33,423 nucleotides of DNA from an uncultured Actinomyces sp. Lineage in GTDB: Bacteria; Actinomycetota; Actinomycetes; Actinomycetales; Actinomycetaceae. The notes under the pieces were generated by a model. That model saw only the letters and a list, made by a program, of their open reading frames with translations. It had not been told where the DNA came from and did no database searches. Numbering within the stretch: the first letter of the stretch is position 1; every line of letters starts with the position of its first letter. Location: contig CALEXZ010000045.1 in NCBI GenBank assembly GCA_937926195.1, positions 1 to 33,423 of the forward strand. The letters run 5' to 3'. Positions 1-8,173 of this stretch are shown in pieces. The position numbers were made by a program, and so were the translations under genes.

Positions 1-2
1 AT

Positions 3-278
3 GCTGACGCGGCCTCCACTATCGAGCAGGTGCGGTGGTCGAGGGCGGCGTGCGTCGTGACCCCGGCCGGCAGGCTCGTGCGGGCGGTTGACACCGGCCA
101 CTTCCCCGAGGATCCGATGTGGTTCGACGGCACCCCGACCGCAGCGGGTCATTGGTGGTGCCCGGTGTGCGGGCAGGCGTGGCCGTGCGCGTCGCGTCGT
201 CTGGAGGTCGAGGCCGTCACCGCCGACGTTGACGTTGACCCGATGGCCGCTTGGGCGGACGGGCTGGTGGCGTCATGA
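3..278 (+). CDS. Small phage protein with a Cys-x2-Cys motif, possibly 5'-partial
   Basis: The frame is open to the window edge, so the true start may lie outside. The first start inside is GTG at 30, with no convincing ribosome site, giving 82 residues. The only clear motif is HWWCPVCGQAWPC near residues 41-53, one Cys pair plus a further Cys, as in small actinophage proteins with a half zinc-ribbon. The stop overlaps the next start as ATGA (275-278), so it is translated as part of the same phage operon. I do not recognise a family and assign no function. Confidence 0.55.
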   Translation, partial: ADAASTIEQVRWSRAACVVTPAGRLVRAVDTGHFPEDPMWFDGTPTAAGHWWCPVCGQAWPCASRRLEVEAVTADVDVDPMAAWADGLVAS

Positions 279-1009
279 GTGGTACTGCTCGTCGTCGTCC
301 GGTCTCGACGCGTTGGAAGGTGTTCCAGCTGCTGGACCGGTTGCGCAGGCTGGGGTGGGGGCCGCTGGCCGGTACCCCGTGGAAGGGCGCCAGGGCGGTC
401 CTTGCGGGCCTGGCCTCACGCCTGAACTACCTGTCAGGGACCGGCACCACCACCATTGAGCAGGTGGCTGCGGCCGCCGGCTACGGGATGCGCTGGACCC
501 GTCAGTGCCTCAACGACCTGGAGGACATGGGCCTGATCGAGTGGCGGCGCGGCGGCGTGGTCTACGGCCGCCCCACCCCCAGCGTGTTCCGCCTGAACAA
601 GGCGATGCTGGTGGATCTCATCAACGCTGCTGAGGTCACCCGCTCCGCCACCGTCGCGGCGTTCGCTGCGGCTACCCGCGCTCGTCTGGCATCGATCCGC
701 TCGGTGCGGCTCGTCAGGGCCCGGCGCACCGCCCCGGTAGCGCACGTGCACGGCGTGGTCGAGCGACCAGCACCCCGCCCGGCCCCGCTCCCACCAGCCC
801 ATGCGGCAGTGGCTGCCAGCCCCTCCTCTAGAGGGGGAGCCCGTAGGGCATCCGCCCCCCGACCAGAGCATTGCGCACCCACCACCGTGCGTGTGGTGGA
901 CCCCAGACCACCAGCACCCAGAGCGGTTCCCGAGGACCTCGCGGGCCTGAGCGGCCCGGCCCTGGCCCGAGCCACGCTCGCAGCGATCACAAGGAGCAGA
1001 CGATGGTGA
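275..1009 (+). CDS. Winged-helix DNA-binding phage protein
   Basis: The ATG at 275 overlaps the preceding stop (ATGA) and is preferred to the upstream ATG at 251; the product is 244 residues. Residues about 45-105 read as a winged helix: a helix ending TTTIEQVAAAAGY, a recognition helix around MRWTRQCLNDLEDMGL, then a wing IEWRRGGVVYGRPTPSVFRL. This is the fold used by MarR-like and replication-initiator HTH proteins. The C-terminal half is Pro/Ala/Arg-rich and probably disordered. It lies just upstream of the packaging genes, so it may be a late regulator or a replication accessory protein. The role is inference; the HTH fold is fairly secure. Confidence 0.7.
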   Translation: MSGTARRRPVSTRWKVFQLLDRLRRLGWGPLAGTPWKGARAVLAGLASRLNYLSGTGTTTIEQVAAAAGYGMRWTRQCLNDLEDMGLIEWRRGGVVYGRPTPSVFRLNKAMLVDLINAAEVTRSATVAAFAAATRARLASIRSVRLVRARRTAPVAHVHGVVERPAPRPAPLPPAHAAVAASPSSRGGARRASAPRPEHCAPTTVRVVDPRPPAPRAVPEDLAGLSGPALARATLAAITRSRRW

Positions 1010-1401
1010 GCACCGAGGGCCTGACCCCGTGCATCCACGGGCACCCCGACTACAGGCTGTGCCGTCGCTGCCAGGACGCCCTGACCAGAAGCGCGGCCGC
1101 TACAGCCCGCACCAGCCCGCGCCGTCGTCGCGCTGCGCGCGAGGCAAGGACGAGGAACAGCAGCACGAGCAGCGTGGTGGTCCCGGCTCCCAGCACACCA
1201 CCACCACCGCCGTCGCCTCCGGCTAGCGCTGCGACTATCGCTGCTGCTCGTCAGGCCGCAGCTGCGGCTACCGCTCGTGCTGTCCAGGCGGTGACCGCTC
1301 AGCGGCGGGCCGAGGCAGACCGTCGTGCTCGCGCTCGGCAGGACGTGGTGCGTGAGGCGATGCAGGCCCTCGCCCGGTCCGAGGGAAGGACGCGGGCGTG
1401 A
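1003..1401 (+). CDS. Small Arg/Ala-rich phage protein with N-terminal Cys/His cluster
   Basis: ATG at 1003 follows an AAGGAG ribosome site 7 nt upstream and overlaps the end of the previous gene by 7 nt; the product is 132 residues. Residues about 8-22 contain CIHGHPDYRLCRRC, spaced like a small zinc-binding knuckle. The rest is rich in Arg, Ala and Ser with a Pro run, then a long Ala/Arg helix that may be coiled coil. Its stop overlaps the HNH gene start (GTGA). A nucleic-acid contact is plausible from its charge, but no family is recognised. Confidence 0.65.
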   Translation: MVSTEGLTPCIHGHPDYRLCRRCQDALTRSAAATARTSPRRRRAAREARTRNSSTSSVVVPAPSTPPPPPSPPASAATIAAARQAAAAATARAVQAVTAQRRAEADRRARARQDVVREAMQALARSEGRTRA

Positions 1402-1697
1402 GTGGGTGGGGAGGCAGCGCGGTACGCCGGGCTCGTGAGCAGGTGCTGGCTACCTACGGTCCGGTGTGCTGGCTGTGTGGTGGGGCGATCCCGCTGGACG
1501 TTGCGCGGACCTCGCCCGATGGGCTGACCGTGGATCACGTCGTGCCTCGGTCTCGTGGTGGTGGTGACGAGCTGGCGAACCTGCGGCCGGCTCATCGTCA
1601 CTGCAACGTCAGCCGGCAGGCCCGCCCGCCCTCGTCGGTTCGTCCTCGTCGTCGTGCTGTGGTCACGGCGTCGTCGTGGCCGGGCCTGACCTGCTGA
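1398..1697 (+). CDS. HNH endonuclease
   Basis: Product of 99 residues starting with GTG that overlaps the previous stop (GTGA). It has a complete HNH beta-beta-alpha-metal motif: CWLCG near residues 25-29 (first zinc pair), the catalytic block TVDHVVPRSRGG, then NLRPAHRHCN with the last His/Asn and a Cys. HNH proteins encoded next to terminases are required for cos-type DNA packaging in HK97-like phages, where they work with the large terminase. The position directly before the terminase pair fits this. The C-terminal 25 residues are basic and lack a domain. Confidence 0.9.
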   Translation: MSGWGGSAVRRAREQVLATYGPVCWLCGGAIPLDVARTSPDGLTVDHVVPRSRGGGDELANLRPAHRHCNVSRQARPPSSVRPRRRAVVTASSWPGLTC

Positions 1698-1818
1698 CCG
1701 GCCGGCCGTCGTTTTCTGAGCCTGCTGGCGGGCAGTCCCCGCCCCCATCTGCCTTCTCCCCCCGGCGCCCCGATTAACCGGGCCGCGCCAGCCCGTAACC
1801 ACCACGAAAGGACACGAA
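1698..1818 (+). other. Intergenic gap before terminase; candidate cos region or terminator
   Basis: This 121-nt gap is the longest non-coding stretch in the visible prophage. It opens with a 10-bp palindrome (1699-1708, built on GGCCGGCC) followed closely by GTTTTCT, which could be a weak terminator. It then has a C-rich stretch and ends with an AAAGGA ribosome site for the next gene. A gap between HNH and small terminase is a common place for a cos site, but no cos sequence can be identified by eye. Confidence 0.3.
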
Positions 1819-2169
1819 ATGACCACGAACGCCCCCGGCCTGTTCGCTCTGCCCGAGGACCGGGCGGGGGACAGCCACCAGGGAGAGATCGAGCAGGCCG
1901 TGCGCACCGCGTTCGACGACCTGGAGCAGGCCGGGACCCTGGGACCTATCGAGCGGGCGAAGAGGGCCGCGCTGATCAAGGCCGCTGCCGGTCTGGACCG
2001 TGGCCTGTCCGCTGCGAAGGTCTCGGTCGCTACCTCTACCGTCCTCAAGCAGGTCCTGGAGGGGCTGGACACCCTGCCCCGCCCGGCCGCTGGCACGGAC
2101 CTGGAGCTCGACGCCTTCGATGCCTCGCTCGCTGCGCTGACCGCTGACGCTCTCAAGGCCCGCTCGTGA
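1819..2169 (+). CDS. terS: Terminase small subunit (probable)
   Basis: Product of 116 residues, mostly helical, with an AAAGGA ribosome site 6-7 nt before the ATG. It sits between the HNH gene and the large terminase, and its stop overlaps the large-subunit start (GTGA), the normal pairing for terminase subunits. Small terminases bind the packaging site on phage DNA and present it to the large subunit. Sequence features are limited to predicted helices (residues 20-35 and 45-75), so the call rests mainly on size and position. Confidence 0.72.
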   Translation: MTTNAPGLFALPEDRAGDSHQGEIEQAVRTAFDDLEQAGTLGPIERAKRAALIKAAAGLDRGLSAAKVSVATSTVLKQVLEGLDTLPRPAAGTDLELDAFDASLAALTADALKARS

Positions 2170-3569
2170 ACGCTGTCCCGAAGTACGCCACCACCCGCAC
2201 GCCGGCCAACCCGACCTTCGGTGCTCGTATCGCTGCGACCGCCGCGTTCATGGGCGGCTTGCTCATGCCCTGGCAGCGGCAGGTCGCCGACGTCGCTCTA
2301 GAGCTCGACCCCACCAACCCGGGCGCGTTCCGCTACCCCGTCGTCGTGGTGTCCGTGCCCCGCCAGGCCGGTAAGTCGTTCCTGCTGCGCGCGGTCATGG
2401 TCGACCGGATGATGGCCTACCGGAATCACGAGATTCTGATGACCGCGCAAACAGGAAAAGACGCGCGGAAAAGGTGGAAGCAGATCAACACGGCACTCAG
2501 GACAGAAAAAAGACCGGGATACTTCCGTACCTACGCCTCGCAGGGGTCAGAGCGCACCGAGTACGTGCGCACCGGCTCCTTCATCAGCCCGTTCGCTCCT
2601 ACACCCAAGAGCATCCACGGTGACTCGCTGCACCTGGTGACCGTGGACGAGGCGTGGGCCTTCGACTCCGAGTCAGGGCTCGCGCTGGAGACCGCGATCA
2701 ACCCGTCACAGCTGACGATCAAGGACTCGCAGCTGTGGATCGTTTCGACCAAGGGCACAACGAGCTCTGCGTACCTGAACAACCTCATCCGAGCGGGCCG
2801 TGAAGCGGTCAAGGACCCGACGGCGAGAATGGCGTACTTCGAGTGGTCGGCGGACGAGGAAAAGGCCGAGCAGGACCCCTACTCCGACGAGACCCTCTCC
2901 TTCCACCCGGCCGTCGGTCACACGCAGACGATGGACAAGATCAGGTCCCTGGCCACGGGCGACGTCTCCGCGTGGCGCCGCTCCATCCTGAACCTGGAGA
3001 CCCTGACCGACACCACCGTGATCGACCTCGCCGTGTGGGACTCCCTGGCCGCTGGCGCAGAGCGGCCGGTCCCGCCGCCGTCGAGGGCGGCGATCGCGTT
3101 CGACGTCGCTGCTGACCGGTCTGCCGCGACCATCGCTGCCGGCTGGATCTCGGACGGGGCGCTGAACGTTGCCGTGCTCGCGTCCGCTGCCGGTGTGGAG
3201 TGGCTGCGCCCGCGCCTGCGGTCGCTGGCCGCCGCCGGCTACCGGTGGGTCGGCGCGGACGACGCCGGCCCCACCCGCACCGTCGCCGCTGACCTCATCG
3301 ACGAGGGCCTGGACCTGAGCGTGCTGAGCCCGCGCGAGTACGCCACCGCGACGCAGCTCTTCCTGGACCGGGTGCGTGACGGTGACCTCGTGCACGACGG
3401 CGCCGACATCCTGCGCGAGAACCTCACCGCTGCTACCACCCGCACCCTCGCCGGGGTCAGCGCGTGGGACACCAACCGGTCCGCCGGCCCTATCGACGCC
3501 CTGCGTGCCGTGACCGTCGCGGCCTGGGCGGCGTCCCAGCCCGCTCCTGATCCGATCCAGATCTTCTAG
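2166..3569 (+). CDS. terL: Terminase large subunit (DNA-packaging ATPase/nuclease)
   Basis: Product of 467 residues. It drives genome packaging into the prohead and cuts the concatemer. The ATPase domain has a Walker A PRQAGKS at residues 65-71 and a Walker B ending VTVDEAW with Asp161/Glu162, followed by a coupling motif WIVSTKG. The RNase H-like nuclease domain follows: IAFDVAADRS supplies the first Asp, VGADDAG the second, and an acidic residue near IDALRAV the third. The GTG start overlaps the small-subunit stop. Length is normal for actinophage TerL and no motif is missing. Confidence 0.96.
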   Translation: MNAVPKYATTRTPANPTFGARIAATAAFMGGLLMPWQRQVADVALELDPTNPGAFRYPVVVVSVPRQAGKSFLLRAVMVDRMMAYRNHEILMTAQTGKDARKRWKQINTALRTEKRPGYFRTYASQGSERTEYVRTGSFISPFAPTPKSIHGDSLHLVTVDEAWAFDSESGLALETAINPSQLTIKDSQLWIVSTKGTTSSAYLNNLIRAGREAVKDPTARMAYFEWSADEEKAEQDPYSDETLSFHPAVGHTQTMDKIRSLATGDVSAWRRSILNLETLTDTTVIDLAVWDSLAAGAERPVPPPSRAAIAFDVAADRSAATIAAGWISDGALNVAVLASAAGVEWLRPRLRSLAAAGYRWVGADDAGPTRTVAADLIDEGLDLSVLSPREYATATQLFLDRVRDGDLVHDGADILRENLTAATTRTLAGVSAWDTNRSAGPIDALRAVTVAAWAASQPAPDPIQIF

Positions 3570-3583
3570 AAAGGCCCGCAGTC

Positions 3584-3775
3584 GTGTCTGTTCGTGTTGA
3601 CCGCTCCCCGTCCACCTGTCTGCCGGTGTGCTCGTGCGGCTGGCGTGGCCTGCCGTCACCGACCATGGAAGCCGCCCTGATCGAGGCCCGCCACCACGAG
3701 CAGCGAGCCCACTACGGCGACCAGCACGCCGCTGACGCCCTGCGTAAGTGGCGCGCGCGACACGCCGACCGGTGA
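3584..3775 (+). CDS. Small conserved-position phage protein between terminase and portal
   Basis: Product of 63 residues with a GTG start preceded by AGAAAGG at a suitable distance. It has a Cys-rich spot near residues 12-18 (CLPVCSCGW), then a His-rich amphipathic helix with spaced Ala, Glu and His and a basic end. Small proteins with a CSCGW-like motif often lie between large terminase and portal genes in actinophages. Their role is unknown to me. It may bind a metal through the Cys/His cluster, which is inference. Confidence 0.6.
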   Translation: MSVRVDRSPSTCLPVCSCGWRGLPSPTMEAALIEARHHEQRAHYGDQHAADALRKWRARHADR

Positions 3776-3809
3776 ACAGTTCGTCCGCCCGCCCTCGTCC
3801 AATGGTCAC

Positions 3810-4955
3810 GTGAGCCTCATCGCCCGCGCCGCCCGCCGCCTCGTCCTCGCCACCCGGGACGACGACGGCGCGCCCGCCGGTGTCCTACCGCCCCCGCGCC
3901 GGCCGGCCACCACCACCACCGCCGTGACCTCGCCCGCACAGGCGCTGGCCCTGGACTCGGTGTACCGGTGCGTGTCCGTGATCCAGACCGCCGCGAAGCA
4001 GCTGTCCCTGGACGTGTGGCGCCGCGACACCGCCACCGGTGAGAGCGTGCTGCTGGACGAGGCGGACGTGCCCGCGATCCTCACCCGCCCCGCGCCCGAC
4101 ACCGACCAGACCGACCTCATCGCCGAGACCATCGCGTCCCTCGCGCTGCGCGGCAACGCCTACTGGCTCGTGACCTCCGACCGTGACGGGCGCGCCACCG
4201 GCATCCGCGTGCTCGACCCGCTCGACTGCACCCCCACCATCAACCGCTGGACCGGCGAGCGCACCGTGCGCTGGCACGGACGCACCTGGAAGCCCGAGCA
4301 GCTCCGACACCTGCGCCTGCTGCGCGTGCCCGGCGACCCCGAGGGCCTGGGCCCCATCCAGGCCTGCGCCCGCGCCCTGGGCGGCGCCACCCAGATGAGC
4401 GAGTACGTCTCCCAGTGGATCACCGACTCCGGTGTCCCCACGGGCGTGCTGTCCACTGACCAGACCATCACCGCCGAGCAGGCACAGGAAGCCAAGACCC
4501 GCTGGAACGAGTCCAACAGCCCCGGCCAGGGCGTGGCCGTCCTCGGTAACGGCCTGTCCTACGCCCCCCTGTCCCTCAAGCCCTCAGAGGTCCAGTTCCT
4601 AGAGACCCGCGCCTTCGACGTCCTGGCCGTCGGACGCATGTTCGGCGTGCCCGCGCACATGCTCCTGGCCGCCGTGCCCGGAACCTCCATGACCTACCAG
4701 AACGTCGGCGACGCCGCCCTGGACTTCATCCGCTGGACCGTCATGGCCTACCTGCGCGAGATCGAGGCCGCCCTGACCAAGGTCATGCCCCGCACCACCA
4801 CCGTGCGCTTCAACCTCGACGTCCTCCTGCGCGCCGACGCCTCCACCCGCATGAGCACCCACGCCACCGCCATCACCGCCGGCGTCTACGACCCCGCATG
4901 GGCGCGCCGTATCGAGGGCATCCCCACCACCGCCACCAAGGAGACCGACGCATGA
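3810..4955 (+). CDS. Portal protein (HK97 family)
   Basis: Product of 381 residues forming the dodecameric ring through which DNA enters and leaves the capsid. It has the HK97-type portal landmarks: YRCVSVIQTAAKQL near residue 52, LALRGNAYWLV near residue 110, then the conserved block AVGRMFGVPAHML near residue 275 and a C-terminal crown. The GTG start at 3810 has only a weak upstream ribosome site; an ATG eight bases earlier is followed at once by a stop, so it cannot be used. The stop overlaps the protease start (ATGA), matching the usual portal-protease order. Confidence 0.93.
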   Translation: MSLIARAARRLVLATRDDDGAPAGVLPPPRRPATTTTAVTSPAQALALDSVYRCVSVIQTAAKQLSLDVWRRDTATGESVLLDEADVPAILTRPAPDTDQTDLIAETIASLALRGNAYWLVTSDRDGRATGIRVLDPLDCTPTINRWTGERTVRWHGRTWKPEQLRHLRLLRVPGDPEGLGPIQACARALGGATQMSEYVSQWITDSGVPTGVLSTDQTITAEQAQEAKTRWNESNSPGQGVAVLGNGLSYAPLSLKPSEVQFLETRAFDVLAVGRMFGVPAHMLLAAVPGTSMTYQNVGDAALDFIRWTVMAYLREIEAALTKVMPRTTTVRFNLDVLLRADASTRMSTHATAITAGVYDPAWARRIEGIPTTATKETDA

Positions 4956-6583
4956 GCACCGCGACCCTGCGCACCCGTGAGTTCACCCTGCGCACCCGTG
5001 AGTTCACCCTGCGCGCCCAGACCGACGACGACCAGCGCACCGTCACCGGCCTGGCCGTGCCCTACGACGACGAGATCGAGCTGTACGAAGGAATGTTCGA
5101 GTCCGTCGCCCCCGGAGCCTTCCGCGCCCCCGACCCCTCCGCCACCGCCATGAAGCTGCTGTGGCGCCACGACGAGCCCATCGGCCTGATCACCGAGGCC
5201 GAGGACACCGACGACGGCCTGACCATCACCGCACGCATCTCACGCACCACGCGCGGCGACGAGGCCTACGCGCTGCTGCGTGACGGCGTGATCGACCGCT
5301 TCTCCATCGGCTTCGTCTCCCTGGCCCGCGAGGAGACCCACGACGAGGACGGCAGCTACCACATCCGTCACACCGCCATCGAGGTCCGCGAGGTCTCCCT
5401 CGTGCCCTGGCCCGCCTACTCCGCCGCCACCGTCACCGACATCCGCACCGCACCCACCGTCACCCACCTGGAGGACCCCATGACCAACACCGCCCCCGCC
5501 GCCGTCGCCTCTGACGCCATGATCGAGGTCCGTGAGGCCCTCACCGACCTCAAGCGCGACGTCGACGCCCTGCGCACCCTGACCACCACGCCGCCCGCAC
5601 CCGTCACGGACACCCGCTCCGCCGGCGAGGTCCTCAAGGCCATCGCCGCCGGCGACACCGCCACCATCGAGCAGTACAACGAGCTCGTCGCCCGCGCCTG
5701 GAGCGGCACCACCACCACCGACGACCCCACCGCCGCGAAGGCCGCGTGGGTCGGAGACCTCACCCGCATCTTCGAGCTCGTCGACCCCGTCAAGGCCCTG
5801 TTCTCCACCGGCACCCTGCCGGCCGAGGGCATGAGCGTGGAGTACGCCGAGCTCGCATCCAACTCCATCACCATCGCCGAGCAGGCCAAGGAGGGCGACG
5901 ACCTGCCCATGGGCAAGGTCTCCCTGGCCCTCAAGAACGCCGCCATCAAGACCTTCGGCGGCTACACCACCCTGTCCCGCCAGGCCATCGAGCGCACGCG
6001 CCTGAACATCCTCAACGCCCACCTCGACGCCATGACCAAGGCGGCCGCCAAGACCAGCGCCACCTACTTCAACGGCGTCTACGCCAACGCCGTCAAGGAG
6101 CGCGCCTCCGCCGCCATCACCATCAGCAAGGCCGCCGACGCCCTGCGGTGGGGCGACCTCGCCGCCATGGTCGTTGACGCCGCCGCCGCGTTCTCCGACC
6201 AGGTCCTGCCCCTGGACGGCCTCATCGTCGACAAGGCCACCTTCAAGGCCCTGGCCGCCCTGACCGGCTCCGACGGCCGCCCCCTGATGAGCGTGTCCGG
6301 CACCGGAGCCAACACCGCCGGCACCCTCAACCTCACCGGCCTGGCCGGCACCCTCGTCGGCGTCACCGTCACCCCGAACCTGCGCCAGACGACCGACGCG
6401 CTGGGCGCGGGCGTCGTCGGCGCCTTCTACACCGCCACCGCCATCCGCAGCTACGAGTCCAGCCTCGTCCAGCTCCAGGACGAGAACATCGTCAACCTCA
6501 CCAAGTCCTTCTCCGTCTACCGCTACGGAGGCGCCGCCGTCGAGGTCCCCGCCGGCCTCGTGCCCCTCAAGATCGGCGCCTGA
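4952..6583 (+). CDS. Prohead protease fused to major capsid protein (HK97 fold)
   Basis: One open frame of 543 residues covers two normally separate genes. Residues 1-165 are an HK97-type prohead protease (peptidase U35) with the catalytic His in LLWRHDEP (His73) and Ser in RFSIGF (Ser118). Residues 177-543 are an HK97-like major capsid protein: an N-terminal helical delta-like segment near 185-210, then E-loop, P and A domains with ALFSTGTLPAEGMSVEY and a hydrophobic C-terminus. The ATG at 4952 overlaps the portal stop. An internal in-frame ATG at 5480 with GGAGGA before it could give a separate 367-residue capsid protein. No separate scaffold gene is seen, as expected when the delta domain serves. 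Confidence 0.93.
   Translation: MSTATLRTREFTLRTREFTLRAQTDDDQRTVTGLAVPYDDEIELYEGMFESVAPGAFRAPDPSATAMKLLWRHDEPIGLITEAEDTDDGLTITARISRTTRGDEAYALLRDGVIDRFSIGFVSLAREETHDEDGSYHIRHTAIEVREVSLVPWPAYSAATVTDIRTAPTVTHLEDPMTNTAPAAVASDAMIEVREALTDLKRDVDALRTLTTTPPAPVTDTRSAGEVLKAIAAGDTATIEQYNELVARAWSGTTTTDDPTAAKAAWVGDLTRIFELVDPVKALFSTGTLPAEGMSVEYAELASNSITIAEQAKEGDDLPMGKVSLALKNAAIKTFGGYTTLSRQAIERTRLNILNAHLDAMTKAAAKTSATYFNGVYANAVKERASAAITISKAADALRWGDLAAMVVDAAAAFSDQVLPLDGLIVDKATFKALAALTGSDGRPLMSVSGTGANTAGTLNLTGLAGTLVGVTVTPNLRQTTDALGAGVVGAFYTATAIRSYESSLVQLQDENIVNLTKSFSVYRYGGAAVEVPAGLVPLKIGA
4967..5008 (+). repeat. Tandem 21-bp in-frame duplication
   Basis: Two perfect 21-bp copies (4967-4987 and 4988-5008) encode LRTREFT twice at residues 6-19 of the protease. 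A third degenerate start (CTGCGCGCCC) follows. The unit is a whole number of codons, so the frame is kept. Confidence 0.95.
5470..5482 (+). promoter_or_regulatory. Internal ribosome site and ATG for a separate capsid protein
   Basis: GGAGGA at 5470-5475 lies 4 nt before an in-frame ATG at 5480, exactly at the junction between the protease and capsid domains. Initiation here would produce the 367-residue capsid protein without the protease. Confidence 0.55.
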
Positions 6584-6585
6584 GC

Positions 6586-6909
6586 ATGACCCCGCCGGAC
6601 CCGGAAGCGACGGCAAAGGCCCTGGCCGCCTACGTCGGTGACGTGCCCGTCACCGACTACCTGACCGGCTGCGTGGCCACGGCCACCGACCTCGTCACCC
6701 GCTACATCGGTACGGCCACCGTGCCCGAGCACGTACTCACCCGGGCCGTGATCGAGGTCAGCGCCGAGCTCTACCACCGTCGCAGCGCCCCCAACGGCGT
6801 CAAGTCCTTCAACGACCTGGACGGCGTGGCCACCGTCCGCGTGGCCCGCGACGCCCTCGTCGCCGGACGGCCGCTGCTCGACCCCTACCTCAAGATGGCG
6901 TTCGCATGA
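6586..6909 (+). CDS. Head-tail connector (HK97 gp6-like adaptor)
   Basis: Product of 107 residues starting 2 nt after the capsid stop. It is an all-helical small protein with helices at about 5-18, 22-40 and 50-65, an Arg/His pair YHRRSAP, and a C-terminal helix, the pattern of adaptor proteins that dock below the portal ring. Position immediately after the capsid gene is the usual place. The stop overlaps the next start (ATGA). The fold is inferred from pattern and order; no catalytic residues are expected. Confidence 0.75.
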   Translation: MTPPDPEATAKALAAYVGDVPVTDYLTGCVATATDLVTRYIGTATVPEHVLTRAVIEVSAELYHRRSAPNGVKSFNDLDGVATVRVARDALVAGRPLLDPYLKMAFA

Positions 6910-7286
6910 GCACCGGCCCCATCGCCTACGCCCGCGCCGACCTGGCCACAGCACTGTCCCAGGCCACCAGCCTGCCCGTGCACGCCAGCGTCCCCGAGCG
7001 GCTCGACCCGCCCTGCGTCGTCATCACCGAGGGCACCCCCCTCCTGGAGCCCGCCACCGACCATGGCCACCGGGCCGTCACCGTCCGCCTCGTCGCCAAC
7101 ATCGTCGAGGCCCCCACCGACGCCGCTCTCGCTCTCACCCGCCTCGACCAGCACGTCGACCAGACCGTCACCGGCCTGTGGAACGAGTACATGGCCACCG
7201 TCGACGCCTACACCACCGTCACCGGAGCCGACGGCCAGCGCTACCTGGCCGCCACCGTCAACACCACCACCACCCTCATCCTCTAG
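6906..7286 (+). CDS. Tail terminator or head-tail joining protein
   Basis: Product of 126 residues placed between the connector and the major tail tube protein. It has an N-terminal helix, a segment PPCVVITEGTPLL near residues 37-49 and alternating beta strands AVTVRLVANIV, ending in a Thr-rich strand. This resembles the alpha/beta fold of tail terminator proteins that cap the tail tube and join it to the head. A separate head-closure gene is not apparent, so this product could serve there instead. The assignment is from order and strand pattern. Confidence 0.6.
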   Translation: MSTGPIAYARADLATALSQATSLPVHASVPERLDPPCVVITEGTPLLEPATDHGHRAVTVRLVANIVEAPTDAALALTRLDQHVDQTVTGLWNEYMATVDAYTTVTGADGQRYLAATVNTTTTLIL

Positions 7287-7295
7287 GAGACCCTC

Positions 7296-7760
7296 ATGGC
7301 CGTCACCAAGAACACGCGCGTCCTGGGCAACCGCCTGGGCCTGACCATCGCCGGAACCGACTACTGGAGCGACCTCGCCTCCTACGAGCTCGCGCCCTCC
7401 GACTCCGACTCCGACGTCCTGACCTTCGCGGACGCCGCCTCCGGCTCCTCCTCCGCCTGGACCCTCAAGGGCAAGGCCATCGTGTCCTTCGACAACGGCT
7501 CCTTCTGGGACTACGTGTGGGCCAACGCCGGCAAGACCGTCGGCTTCGTCCTCGCCCCGCTGGGCAACAAGACCGCGACCGCCAAGGCCCCCCACTTCAA
7601 GGGCAACGTCAAGATCGGCACCAAGCCGTCGGTGTCCTCCGAGGCCGGCGACTCCAAGGGCGCCGTGTTCGAGTTCGAGTGGAAGGTCGAGGGCGAGCCC
7701 GAGAAGGTCACAGCCACCTCCACCATGGGCACCGGCAACTACGAGGACGCCACCTCATGA
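7296..7760 (+). CDS. Major tail tube protein
   Basis: Product of 154 residues with an AGGAG ribosome site before the ATG. It is beta-rich with motifs typical of siphovirus tube proteins: WTLKGKAIVSFDNGSFWDYVW near the middle (split here by families into two strands), a long central loop, and a C-terminal strand FEFEWKVEGEPE. It forms the hexameric rings of the tail tube assembled along the tape measure. It is followed, unusually, by the gp10-like gene rather than directly by the chaperones. Confidence 0.82.
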   Translation: MAVTKNTRVLGNRLGLTIAGTDYWSDLASYELAPSDSDSDVLTFADAASGSSSAWTLKGKAIVSFDNGSFWDYVWANAGKTVGFVLAPLGNKTATAKAPHFKGNVKIGTKPSVSSEAGDSKGAVFEFEWKVEGEPEKVTATSTMGTGNYEDATS

Positions 7761-8161
7761 CCGGCATCCTCGACGGCCGCGTCAACCTCGACGCCGGCTC
7801 AGTCAGCGTCACCGGCATCAAGGCGCTCCTGAAGGACGCCGAGGCCGTCGGCGTGGCCGTCGAGGACCTCAAGGCCCTCACCTACCGGCTGGGCCTGCCC
7901 ATCGCGGCCCTCGCACGCTCCCTGGCCCCCAAGGACTCCGGCCGCCTCGCCGCCGCCATCAAGGTCTCCAAGTCCAAGCGCAAGGTCATGGTCCGCGTCG
8001 GATCCGCCTCCCGCCTGCCCTACGCCGGCGTCACCCACTGGGGCCGCGACGCCCACTCCGGCCCCCGCTTCCTCTCCGTCGCAGAGGAACGCCTGCGCCC
8101 CCGCACCTTCGCCGACTTCGGCGAGGGCATCAAGACCCTGCTCGACAAGCACAACTGGTAA
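7757..8161 (+). CDS. HK97 gp10-like minor head/tail protein
   Basis: Product of 134 residues whose ATG overlaps the major tail stop (ATGA). The sequence has the HK97 gp10 pattern: an N-terminal helical part, SLAPKDSGRLAAAI near residue 60, a strand with VRVGSASRLPYAGVTHWG, then GPRFLSVA and a C-terminal helix. Proteins of this family act at the head-tail joint or as tail completion factors. In HK97-like order they lie before the major tail gene; here the gene lies after it, which is a rearranged position. Confidence 0.75.
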   Translation: MTGILDGRVNLDAGSVSVTGIKALLKDAEAVGVAVEDLKALTYRLGLPIAALARSLAPKDSGRLAAAIKVSKSKRKVMVRVGSASRLPYAGVTHWGRDAHSGPRFLSVAEERLRPRTFADFGEGIKTLLDKHNW

Positions 8162-8173
8162 AGGACACCCACC

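Noticed and set aside
1..60. Short ORF starting at the first base
   Set aside because: Only 19 codons, overlapping a longer frame, with no upstream sequence to judge.
5240..6616. Long minus-strand frame of 458 codons over the capsid gene
   Set aside because: Gly/Asp/Val-rich shadow of the capsid codons in high-GC DNA, with no domain or start signal.
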